NCBI GenBank assembly: GCA_029564935.1
Contig: JAKQPD010000092.1
Coordinates: 1 to 39,656, forward strand
Direction: 5' to 3'
DNA from: Bacteroidota bacterium
GTDB lineage: Bacteria > Bacteroidota > Bacteroidia > Bacteroidales > VadinHA17
DNA: 39,656 nt
Shown here piece after piece: positions 7,848 through 15,305 of this stretch. The translations under genes and the position numbers were made by a program. Position 1 is the stretch's first letter. Every line of letters begins with the position of its first letter. The notes under the pieces were generated by a model, which saw nothing but the letters and a program-made list of their open reading frames with translations, had not been told where the DNA came from and did no database searches.

Positions 7848-8488
7848 TAAAAGGTGTGCTTTTTGATATGGACGGGGTACTCGCCGATTCAGAACAGTAT
7901 ATCTGCAAGGCTGCCATTATGATGTTTGAAGAACTGGGACTCAGGGCGGTCCCTGACGATTTCAAACCATTTGTCGGAACAGGTGAGAACAGGTATATCG
8001 GTGGTGTGGCTGAGAAATACGGGATCAGGGTGGATATAGATAAAGTAAAAGCCAGGACATATGAGATTTACCAGACCATAATCCGGGGAAATCTGAAACC
8101 ACTGCCCGGGGCAGCTGAAATGGTAAACAGATGCCGCAACCTTGGTCTTAAGCTTGCACTGGCAACCAGCGCTGACAGGATCAAGATGATAGCAAATCTG
8201 AATGAAATAGGAATACCGGTGATATCATTTGATGCCATCATTACAGGTCTTGATGTGGTAAATAAGAAACCTTATCCCGATATTTACATCAGAGCAGCTG
8301 ATGAGCTTGGATTAAAAACTGCTGAGTGTCTGGTCGTTGAAGATGCAATAAGCGGAATAACGGCAGCTAAAAGAGCAGGCTGCAGATGTCTGGCTGTTTC
8401 CGGCTCCTTTGACAGTACACTGTTATCGGAAGCAGACTGGATATGTGATTCCCTCGAAAATGTGCCTGAGGAGGCGCTGAACTGGTAA
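7844..8488 (+). CDS. HAD phosphatase/phosphoglucomutase-like (beta-PGM subfamily)
   Basis: A 214-residue HAD protein with motif I FDMDGVLADSE (Asp8 and Asp10), motif II in ATSAD, motif III KKPYPDIYI and motif IV VEDAISGITAAKRAG. The helical C1 cap follows motif I, as in beta-phosphoglucomutases and small sugar-phosphate phosphatases such as the 2-deoxyglucose-6-phosphate type. It overlaps the aldolase stop by four bases. A role in interconverting or dephosphorylating a sugar phosphate of the pathway is likely, but mutase and phosphatase activity cannot be told apart by eye. Confidence 0.88.
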   Translation: MIKGVLFDMDGVLADSEQYICKAAIMMFEELGLRAVPDDFKPFVGTGENRYIGGVAEKYGIRVDIDKVKARTYEIYQTIIRGNLKPLPGAAEMVNRCRNLGLKLALATSADRIKMIANLNEIGIPVISFDAIITGLDVVNKKPYPDIYIRAADELGLKTAECLVVEDAISGITAAKRAGCRCLAVSGSFDSTLLSEADWICDSLENVPEEALNW

Positions 8489-8500
8489 AACATTAATTAA

Positions 8501-9778
8501 TTGTATAAAGTGAAAAGGAATTTTCTGACAAGCTTACCATGGCATGATGAGTTGAGAAAACAACTGAACGGACAGAATTTACCCGTATTCAGGGAAGCCA
8601 ACGGACATATTCATACCCCCTATTCCTTCAGTGCATTTGACAGTATGGATACTATCTTCAAAATGGCAAAGGAGGAAGGAATTGCAGCATTGGGTATTAA
8701 TGACTTCTTCGTGACTGACGGATATGAAGCTTTCCATGACGGATGTACGGGTAATAATATTTTCCCGCTATTTAACATAGAATTTATAGGTCTGTTGAAA
8801 GAAGAACAGAAAGCCGGTATAAGAATAAACGATCCTAATAATCCGGGAAGGATCTATTTCAGCGGGAAAGGCCTTGATTATCCATATAATCTCAGCTGGA
8901 CCCTCAAAAGAACACTTAAGAGGGTGATAAGTCAGAGCCAGAACCAGATAAAAGCTATGATAGACAGGCTCAATCAGATTATTTATCCGGTTAATCCATC
9001 TCTTAAGCTGACTTATGAGACAATAAAAAAGAGATTTGCCAAAGATCTTGTCAGGGAGCGTCACCTGGCAAAAGCCATCAGGTTCCTTGCACTTGAAAAT
9101 TATGATTCTCCGGAAAGTCAGATCAGTTTTATAGAATCACTATATGGCGGAAAGAAATCAAAAACGGTGATGAGCGATCAGTCGGGTCTGGAGAACGAGA
9201 TAAGGTCTGTTCTTCTTAAAGCAGGGGGAGCTGCATTTGTACCGGAGGATGAAAGTTCATTTCCTGATCTTCGGAAACTCACTGAAATAATTAAAAGGGC
9301 CGGCGGGATACCATGCTACCCGGTACTGCTCGATGATCCTTCCGGGAAGCTTACTGAGTTCGAAGCTGACCGTGAAAAACTCTTCACTTCGCTTTCTTCC
9401 ATGGGGATCGGATGTATTGAACTTATTCCCGGGAGGAATGATATTTCAGTACTCAAACCTTTCTGTGAGTTTTTCAGCGAAAAAGGATTCATAATAACAT
9501 TTGGAACAGAACACAATACACCGGAATTGACCCCACTGACCATTACAGCCAGGGGGAAAACGCCTCTTGACGATTCAATGAAAAAAATAGCATGGGAGGG
9601 CGTTTGTGTTATAGCTGCCCATCAATATCTCAGGGCACACGACAGGCAGGGCTATCTGCTTGACGACGGATCACTGAGCCTCAGCCAGAAAAAAGACCTG
9701 ACCCATCTGGGCGGTCTGGTCATTGAGTACTTTTTAAACAGGAAAAAATATGAATCAGGAAATAAAAGACCTAATTGA
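8501..9778 (+). CDS. PHP-domain metal-dependent hydrolase of unknown substrate
   Basis: A 425-residue protein with PHP-superfamily features: an HxH pair in NGHIHTPYS (His36, His38), a Glu in FNIEFIG (E94) and a late TEHN (336-339), spaced as in PHP phosphoesterases. The centre (about 100-260) is a long helical insert not seen in short PHP phosphatases. An in-frame stop lies just upstream and there is no early ATG, so translation must start at TTG 8501 or GTG 8510. Its end overlaps the next gene by 29 bases, which points to coupled translation. PHP proteins include histidinol-phosphate phosphatase and polymerase-associated exonucleases; here a sugar-phosphate or lactone hydrolase is more plausible. 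I do not recognise a characterised homologue. Confidence 0.8.
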   Translation: MYKVKRNFLTSLPWHDELRKQLNGQNLPVFREANGHIHTPYSFSAFDSMDTIFKMAKEEGIAALGINDFFVTDGYEAFHDGCTGNNIFPLFNIEFIGLLKEEQKAGIRINDPNNPGRIYFSGKGLDYPYNLSWTLKRTLKRVISQSQNQIKAMIDRLNQIIYPVNPSLKLTYETIKKRFAKDLVRERHLAKAIRFLALENYDSPESQISFIESLYGGKKSKTVMSDQSGLENEIRSVLLKAGGAAFVPEDESSFPDLRKLTEIIKRAGGIPCYPVLLDDPSGKLTEFEADREKLFTSLSSMGIGCIELIPGRNDISVLKPFCEFFSEKGFIITFGTEHNTPELTPLTITARGKTPLDDSMKKIAWEGVCVIAAHQYLRAHDRQGYLLDDGSLSLSQKKDLTHLGGLVIEYFLNRKKYESGNKRPN

Positions 9779-11723
9779 TATTTCTCATTTCTACGGAGCT
9801 GATAAGGAATATGTTATCGCCGGAGGGGGAAATACTTCATTTAAGGACGATAATATAATAGTCGTAAAAGCAAGCGGACAGCCTCTTGCAGATCTGAATG
9901 AAAATGGTCTTGTGACCCTCAGCAGGGAAAAACTTCGTGAAATATCGCGCAAAAAATATCCGGATGATCCGGTTAAAAGAGAAGACCAGGTAAAGAAGGA
10001 TCTTTTTAACAGTATAATCGATCCGGCCGGCGGCAGACGGCCATCAGTAGAAACATCGCTTCATGAGATGATCCGCTACAGGTACGTCGTTCACCTCCAT
10101 CCTACCCTTATCAACGGAGTTCTTTGCAGCAGGAATGCCGTAAGTATTACAAAAAAGCTTTTCGGGAATGAGGTTTTGTTCGTCCCCTATACTGATCCGG
10201 GCTATACACTCTTCAAGAAACTCGAGGATGAAATCACCATCTATCGTAAGAGCCATACTTCCGATCCGCAGATCATCTTTCTTGAAAACCACGGAGTATT
10301 TGTCGGAGCTGATACTATTGAGGAGATCAGAAAAATCTACACTCACCTTACCGACACTATCGGAAGCATTATTCCCCGGCTGACAAATATTGAGCCTCTT
10401 CCTTACAATCCAGTAATGAATAAGGTATTACCGGTTATAAGGATGATACTTTCAGAAGATAAACCAAAAATAATCCGTTATAGGCATAATTCACTCATAG
10501 CCAGGTATTATGCATCCCAGTCGGAATTCAATAAAGTATCCCTGCCACTTACTCCGGATATGATAGTTTATTGCAAGACAAGATACCTGTACATAGAACA
10601 TTCAACATCTGCAGAAAGAATTATTGATTCATTCAAAAGTCAACTTCCACGATTCAGGAATGAATACGGGTATCTGCCGAAAGTGATTGTAATAAAAAAT
10701 ATGGGCGTGTTTGCCGCTGATGACAGTTTTTCTGCAGCTGAGGCAGTACTGGATGTTTATGAAGATCTTTTACGCATATGTAATTACGCATCACTATCGG
10801 GAGGCACGAAATTCCTTTCTCCTGAGCAAATTGCATTTATTGATCAATGGGAGGTTGAAAATTACAGGAGAAAAGTTGCCTTATCCGGATCATCTGAAAA
10901 TAAGCTTGCAAACCGGACAGCAATCGTTACGGGTGGAGCCCAGGGATTTGGCGCAGGCATTGCTGAATCACTGGCCGGATTGAACATGAACGTGGTTGTC
11001 GCCGACCTCAATGAAACCACAGGTGTTGCATTAACTAACAGGTTAGCACAGAAAAAAAATTCCGGCAGGATAATTTTCAGGAAAACAGATGTATCAGATC
11101 CCGTTTCTGTAAAAGAGCTTGTGAGCCACACTGTAAGCGAGTTCGGCGGACTCGATCTGATGATAAGCAATGCAGGGATCCTTAAAGCCGGAGGCCTTGA
11201 TGAAATTGAACCCGAAGTTTTTTCCAGGACAACAGATATAAACTACAACGGATTCTTTTATTGTGCAAAATATGCGTCTGAGATAATGAAGATCCAGAAT
11301 ATTGAAAAACCCGGATATTTTACCGATATAATTCAGATCAACTCAAAATCGGGTCTCAGGGGAAGTAACCGGAATTTCGCGTATGCAGGAACAAAATTCG
11401 GTGGTATTGGTCTTACACAATCTTTTGCACTGGAACTGGCACCTTACAGGATCAAGGTTAACGCAATCTGCCCGGGGAACTTTTATGAGGGCCCGCTCTG
11501 GTCAGATCCTGTAAATGGTCTCTTTGTCCAGTATCTTAAGGCCGGTAAGGTGCCGGGTGCAAAAACAATTGATGACGTCAGAAAGTTCTATGAAGACCAG
11601 GTTCCTCTTAAACGAGGATGCAGACTTGAAGATCTTGTCAGGGCTTTATTATATATTGTTGACCAGGAGTATGAGACCGGTCAGGCTGTTCCGGTAACGG
11701 GCGGGCAGGTGATGCTGGGGTGA
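9750..11723 (+). CDS. Bifunctional class II aldolase / short-chain dehydrogenase
   Basis: A 657-residue two-enzyme fusion. The N-terminal aldolase (about 1-380) shows zinc ligands HLHP (His115, His117) and ENHG (His181) with a likely catalytic Glu101 in PSVETSLH. The C-terminal SDR (about 387-657) has TGGAQGFG (394-401), NAG (474-476), Ser532 and YAGTK (Tyr545, Lys549), a complete NAD(P)-dependent active site. The layout is that of RhaEW/YuxG-type proteins, in which L-rhamnulose-1-phosphate is cleaved and the lactaldehyde oxidised. The sugar here need not be rhamnulose. It overlaps the PHP gene by 29 bases. The fusion implies direct handover of a reactive hydroxyaldehyde to the dehydrogenase. 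Confidence 0.9.
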   Translation: MNQEIKDLIDISHFYGADKEYVIAGGGNTSFKDDNIIVVKASGQPLADLNENGLVTLSREKLREISRKKYPDDPVKREDQVKKDLFNSIIDPAGGRRPSVETSLHEMIRYRYVVHLHPTLINGVLCSRNAVSITKKLFGNEVLFVPYTDPGYTLFKKLEDEITIYRKSHTSDPQIIFLENHGVFVGADTIEEIRKIYTHLTDTIGSIIPRLTNIEPLPYNPVMNKVLPVIRMILSEDKPKIIRYRHNSLIARYYASQSEFNKVSLPLTPDMIVYCKTRYLYIEHSTSAERIIDSFKSQLPRFRNEYGYLPKVIVIKNMGVFAADDSFSAAEAVLDVYEDLLRICNYASLSGGTKFLSPEQIAFIDQWEVENYRRKVALSGSSENKLANRTAIVTGGAQGFGAGIAESLAGLNMNVVVADLNETTGVALTNRLAQKKNSGRIIFRKTDVSDPVSVKELVSHTVSEFGGLDLMISNAGILKAGGLDEIEPEVFSRTTDINYNGFFYCAKYASEIMKIQNIEKPGYFTDIIQINSKSGLRGSNRNFAYAGTKFGGIGLTQSFALELAPYRIKVNAICPGNFYEGPLWSDPVNGLFVQYLKAGKVPGAKTIDDVRKFYEDQVPLKRGCRLEDLVRALLYIVDQEYETGQAVPVTGGQVMLG

Positions 11724-11770
11724 GCGGTGAGTTGTGAGTAGTGAGTGAGGAGAGGGGGCGATGAGGAGAT

Positions 11771-11818
11771 ATCTACGTATTATAATATGTATTAAAATAC
11801 GTATTAAAATACGTAGAT
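11771..11818. repeat. 12-bp palindromic tandem repeat inside an inverted repeat
   Basis: Three units (GTATTATAATAT, then GTATTAAAATAC twice, 11777-11812) are each nearly or fully self-complementary. They are enclosed by 11-bp arms ATCTACGTATT (11771-11781) and AATACGTAGAT (11808-11818). It sits between the aldolase-SDR and the SorE-like gene, flanked by G-rich repeat words. A recombination or protein-binding site, or an mRNA hairpin, are all possible. Confidence 0.75.
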
Positions 11819-11900
11819 GATGGAGAGGTTGGAGACAGAGAGCGGAGATTAATACAAGGCCGGATTGTGTTTGGTTGCCTGATGAAAAATAAGAAATAAT

Positions 11901-13169
11901 ATGAAAACGAAAGCAGTAAGGATTTACGGTAAAAAAGATCTCAGGCTGGAAGAATTCGAATTGCCAGCCTTAAAGGACGATGAGATACTGGCTCAGGTCA
12001 TTTCAGACAGCATCTGCATGTCCTCGCATAAAGCTGCACTGCAGGGAGCTGAACATAAACGCGTTCCGGATGACATCCACATAAATCCGACAATGATAGG
12101 TCATGAATTTGCAGGGATAATCCTTGAAGTAGGAAAAAAGTGGCAGAATAAATTCTCAAAAGGGCAGAAATTTTCAATTCAGCCAGCCATGAGCCATACA
12201 GGCACGCTTAATGCACCGGGTTATTCTTTCCGGTATATAGGTGGTGATGCGACTCACATCATCATCCCGGATATTATTATGGAAGCTGACTGTCTTCTTT
12301 CTTATGACGGTGAAGCATTCTTCCCTGCCTCCCTTTCGGAGCCGATGTCATGTATTGTCGGGGCCTTTCATGCAAGCTACCATGTGCCCCCTGGTACCTA
12401 TAATCATGAAATGGGCATCAGGAAAGGCGGGAAGATGGCTATCCTTGCCGGTGTTGGCCCGATGGGGCTTGGTGCAATCGACTATGCTCTTCACCAGGAA
12501 AGAAAGCCATCGCTGCTCGTAGTAACCGATATAGATGATTCCCGTCTGGCCAGAGCCGCCTGTCTGTTCACTCCCGAACATGCCAGGGAACAGGGAGTAA
12601 AACTTATATATGTAAATACTGCAAAAACAGAAAATCCTGCCGGTCATCTCAGGGATCTTTCAGAGGGTACAGGCTTTGATGATGTAATAGTATTTGCGCC
12701 CGTCAGACAGGTAGTTGAACAGGGAGATGCAATACTTGGTTTTGACGGTTGCCTTAACTTCTTTGCAGGACCTACCAATCCTGATTTTAAGGCTGAATTC
12801 AATTTTTACAATGTTCATTATGCCTTCACACATATAGTCGGGACTTCAGGAGGTAATACCGACGATATGCGCGAATCACTGAAACTGATGGGCGAAGGCA
12901 AGATAAATCCTGCCGTCATGATAACACATATCGGCGGGCTTGATGCTGTCATTGATACAACACTTAATCTCCCATCCATCCCGGGTGGGAAAAAACTAAT
13001 CTACACAAATATTTCGATGCCTCTTGTATCTCTTTACAAACTGGGAGAGAAAGGAGAACAGGAAAATAATAATTTATATAAGGAATTGCACAGGATCGTT
13101 TCAGGTAACGATTTCATCTGGTCACATGAAGCAGAAAAATACCTTCTTGCAAATGCCAAACCTGTATAA
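11901..13169 (+). CDS. L-sorbose-1-phosphate reductase-like dehydrogenase (SorE/YggP family)
   Basis: A 422-residue medium-chain dehydrogenase. Long stretches match what I recall of the SorE/YggP family: the KDDEILAQV N-terminal region, GHEFAGII (from Gly67), PGYSF, VGAFHASYH, GCLNFFAGP and THIVGTSGGNTDDMR. The Rossmann glycine motif is AGVGPMGLG. Catalytic-zinc candidates are Cys39 and His68/Glu69; the four-cysteine structural zinc loop of typical alcohol dehydrogenases is absent, as is normal for SorE. SorE reduces L-sorbose-1-phosphate to glucitol-6-phosphate, so this enzyme probably interconverts a ketose-1-phosphate and a polyol phosphate. It follows the aldolase-SDR gene by 177 repeat-filled bases, so it may or may not be in the same transcript. 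The exact sugar is unknown. Confidence 0.85.
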   Translation: MKTKAVRIYGKKDLRLEEFELPALKDDEILAQVISDSICMSSHKAALQGAEHKRVPDDIHINPTMIGHEFAGIILEVGKKWQNKFSKGQKFSIQPAMSHTGTLNAPGYSFRYIGGDATHIIIPDIIMEADCLLSYDGEAFFPASLSEPMSCIVGAFHASYHVPPGTYNHEMGIRKGGKMAILAGVGPMGLGAIDYALHQERKPSLLVVTDIDDSRLARAACLFTPEHAREQGVKLIYVNTAKTENPAGHLRDLSEGTGFDDVIVFAPVRQVVEQGDAILGFDGCLNFFAGPTNPDFKAEFNFYNVHYAFTHIVGTSGGNTDDMRESLKLMGEGKINPAVMITHIGGLDAVIDTTLNLPSIPGGKKLIYTNISMPLVSLYKLGEKGEQENNNLYKELHRIVSGNDFIWSHEAEKYLLANAKPV

Positions 13170-13269
13170 CCGCAAAGAACGCTGAGAATGCACAGAGTAC
13201 GCAAAGCCAGCAATCTGAATTATAGCCCTTTGCGCCCTTTGCGTAACACTTTGCGCTCTCTGCGGTTAA
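13167..13269. repeat. 103-bp palindromic repeat, copy 1
   Basis: AACCGCAAAG at the left is mirrored by CTCTGCGGTT at the right, with several GCAAAG and CTTTGCG words between. It begins within the stop codon of the SorE-like gene and ends four bases before the PfkB stop, so it fills the whole convergent gap. A second copy of identical length is at 27854-27956. It could fold into a long stem acting as a two-way terminator or mRNA stabiliser. Confidence 0.8.
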
Positions 13270-13273
13270 TATA

Positions 13274-14203
13274 TTATTTTATTTCAGATAAATACCTGTC
13301 GGCAAAATCATCTGAGATATAATTCTCATAACTCATACATACATCTGAAGCAAAGCTGACACCGGTCGAGACGATCCTCTCCCACTTCTCCTTTCCCATT
13401 TTATCTAGCTCATCCCTTGTGATACCATTTTTATATATCGCTGCTATCATTCCCGCATTGAAGTTATCTCCGGCACCTATAGTACTGACCGGAGTTATTT
13501 TCTTTACCGGGAAACTGCCTGTAAAAGAGGGTGTCCTTACATAAACTCCATCTGAACTGGCTGTATATACCATACAGTCACAATATTTCCTGACAACTTC
13601 CCAGGCGGTGTCAGGAGAACCAGTCCCGAAAATATTTTTAAAATCCTCATCAGATCCTCTGATTATTACTGCCATCTTCATATTCTCGACTATAAGCGGT
13701 CTCAGTTCATCAAGCTCAGATGCATGAGCTTTCCTGAAATTGGGATCATATAAAACGATCCCTCCTTTTTCTTTAGCCTGGCTTATGAATTGAACAAACC
13801 TGGAACGGATTTCACGGGTGATCGCATAAATTGACCCGCATAAAATAATATCATTGGCATTTATTAAAGGGAAAGCCATCTCCAGCCTGCGTTCAGGATA
13901 ATTTTTATAAAAGGTATAACTTGCATCATTCTTTTCATTCAGCATTGCTATTGCCAGGGCTGTATTTCCATCCGTGTACCGGTCGGCAAATCCGGTACTC
14001 ACCCCGTTCTCCTTAAGGAATGTATCTATCAGATTACCAATATCATCCCCGGCATATTCACTTATCAGTGATACAGGCATTCCGATACGGCCCAGCGATA
14101 CTGTACTGTTCAGCATTGCACCACCCGGTTTTCCGGCCTGTGGCTGTCCGTCTTTGAAAATTATATCATACAGTGTCTCCCCTATTGCATAAATCTGTCT
14201 CAT
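13274..14203 (-). CDS. PfkB-family sugar kinase (fructokinase-like)
   Basis: A 309-residue carbohydrate kinase starting at MRQIYAIGETLYDI. The open frame runs 64 codons further, but those residues are hydrophobic and antisense to the neighbouring gene's leader, so I chose ATG 14203. PfkB signature 1 is visible as AGKPGGAMLNSTVSLGRIG, and signature 2 as STIGAGDNFNAG, whose Asp is the catalytic base. The length is normal for the family. It is divergent from the sorbitol-type dehydrogenase with about 67 bases between starts, which suggests a shared control region and a shared pathway: polyol oxidised to ketose, ketose phosphorylated, then cleaved by the aldolases upstream. The phosphorylated position is not readable. 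Confidence 0.88.
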   Translation of the reverse strand: MRQIYAIGETLYDIIFKDGQPQAGKPGGAMLNSTVSLGRIGMPVSLISEYAGDDIGNLIDTFLKENGVSTGFADRYTDGNTALAIAMLNEKNDASYTFYKNYPERRLEMAFPLINANDIILCGSIYAITREIRSRFVQFISQAKEKGGIVLYDPNFRKAHASELDELRPLIVENMKMAVIIRGSDEDFKNIFGTGSPDTAWEVVRKYCDCMVYTASSDGVYVRTPSFTGSFPVKKITPVSTIGAGDNFNAGMIAAIYKNGITRDELDKMGKEKWERIVSTGVSFASDVCMSYENYISDDFADRYLSEIK

Positions 14204-14235
14204 GTTATGGTTTTTCAATTCAAAGAATAAGATCA

Positions 14236-14245
14236 TTATATTTGT
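14236..14245 (+). promoter_or_regulatory. Possible -7 element of the zinc dehydrogenase gene
   Basis: TATATTTG (14237-14244) fits the Bacteroidota -7 consensus TAnnTTTG and lies 27 bases before the ATG at 14271. No clear -33 TTG is found at the right distance, so this is weak. The same 67-base gap must also hold the leftward PfkB promoter. Confidence 0.3.
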
Positions 14246-14270
14246 TCCGACTAATATAAAAATTATTTGG

Positions 14271-15305
14271 ATGAAGGCAATGATGCTTACCGGAATAAGA
14301 GAGATGAAAATGATGAATGTTCCTGATCCTTTAATTGCCAGGCCGGACGAGGTTAAGATAAAAATGGTTGCACTGGGGATTTGCGGATCTGACATTCATT
14401 ATTATACACAGGGCAGGATCGGTTCGCAGGAAGTAAAGTTTCCTTTTACTGTGGGGCATGAAGGAGCCGGAATTGTGGCAGAAACAGGTACCGGGGTAAA
14501 AACTGTTAAGCCTGGTGACATGGTCGCCATAGAACCTTCGCTTCCCTGCGGGCAATGCGACCAGTGTCTCTCAGGAAGATCACACACCTGCCGCAGGATA
14601 AGATTCCTTGGTTGTCCGGGTCAGGCTGAAGGAGCCTTATCAGAATATATTGTCATGCCTGAGGAAAATTGCCTTCCTCTACCCGGAAATCTGAATGCCG
14701 ATCACGGATCAATATCTGAACCTTTGGCAATCGGAATATATTCCGTAAAAAAATCCGGGGGTGTAAAAGGATTAAAAGTGGGGATACTTGGTTTCGGACC
14801 GATTGGAATGAGTGTGATGCTTGCAGCCAGAGCAGACGGAGCAGAAAAGATTTATGTAACTGACAAGATCAGTGAACGTCTTGCAATTGCGGTAAAGGAG
14901 AAGGCAGATTATACCGGTAATCCGCTGACTGAAAATATTGTCGGGAAAATAAGGGATCATGAACCTCTGGGTTTGGATGTTGTTTTTGAATGCTGTGGTC
15001 AGCAGGAAGCTCTCGATCAGTCGGTTGATCTGTTAAAACCCGGAGGGAAGATAATAATAGCCGGCATCCCCGAATTCGCTAACTGGTCACTCAATGTCGA
15101 AAACACAAGAAGACGAGAATTGATGATCCAGTTCATCAGAAGGCAGGTCGCCTGCACCGGGATTGCCATTGAGATGATGCACTCCGGCCGGATAGATGTA
15201 AGCAATATGGTAACGCACCGCTTCCCGTTCTCACAAACCAAAGAAGCGTTTGATCTCGTAGCTTCCTACGGTGACGGTGTTATGAAAGCCATGATAGACT
15301 TTTAA
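14271..15305 (+). CDS. Zinc-dependent polyol dehydrogenase (L-iditol/sorbitol dehydrogenase-like)
   Basis: A 344-residue medium-chain dehydrogenase. The catalytic zinc site is seen in ICGSDIHYY and GHEGAGIV, and the structural zinc loop has four cysteines in PCGQCDQCLSGRSHTC. The coenzyme fold is GILGFGPIGMSV, followed by a TDK segment typical of NAD binding. The open frame extends 23 codons upstream, but those residues are hydrophobic and overlap the PfkB start, so I chose ATG 14271 (14280 is also possible). Family members oxidise polyols such as sorbitol, xylitol or L-iditol to 2-ketoses. Its stop overlaps the minus-strand GH88 stop by four bases through a shared TTAA (15302-15305), so the two genes converge with no terminator between them. 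Confidence 0.88.
   Translation: MKAMMLTGIREMKMMNVPDPLIARPDEVKIKMVALGICGSDIHYYTQGRIGSQEVKFPFTVGHEGAGIVAETGTGVKTVKPGDMVAIEPSLPCGQCDQCLSGRSHTCRRIRFLGCPGQAEGALSEYIVMPEENCLPLPGNLNADHGSISEPLAIGIYSVKKSGGVKGLKVGILGFGPIGMSVMLAARADGAEKIYVTDKISERLAIAVKEKADYTGNPLTENIVGKIRDHEPLGLDVVFECCGQQEALDQSVDLLKPGGKIIIAGIPEFANWSLNVENTRRRELMIQFIRRQVACTGIAIEMMHSGRIDVSNMVTHRFPFSQTKEAFDLVASYGDGVMKAMIDF

Noticed and set aside
14202..14395. N-terminal extensions of the PfkB (minus) and polyol dehydrogenase (plus) frames
   Set aside because: The two extensions are antisense to each other, hydrophobic and absent from the families; internal starts at 14203 and 14271 fit both families.
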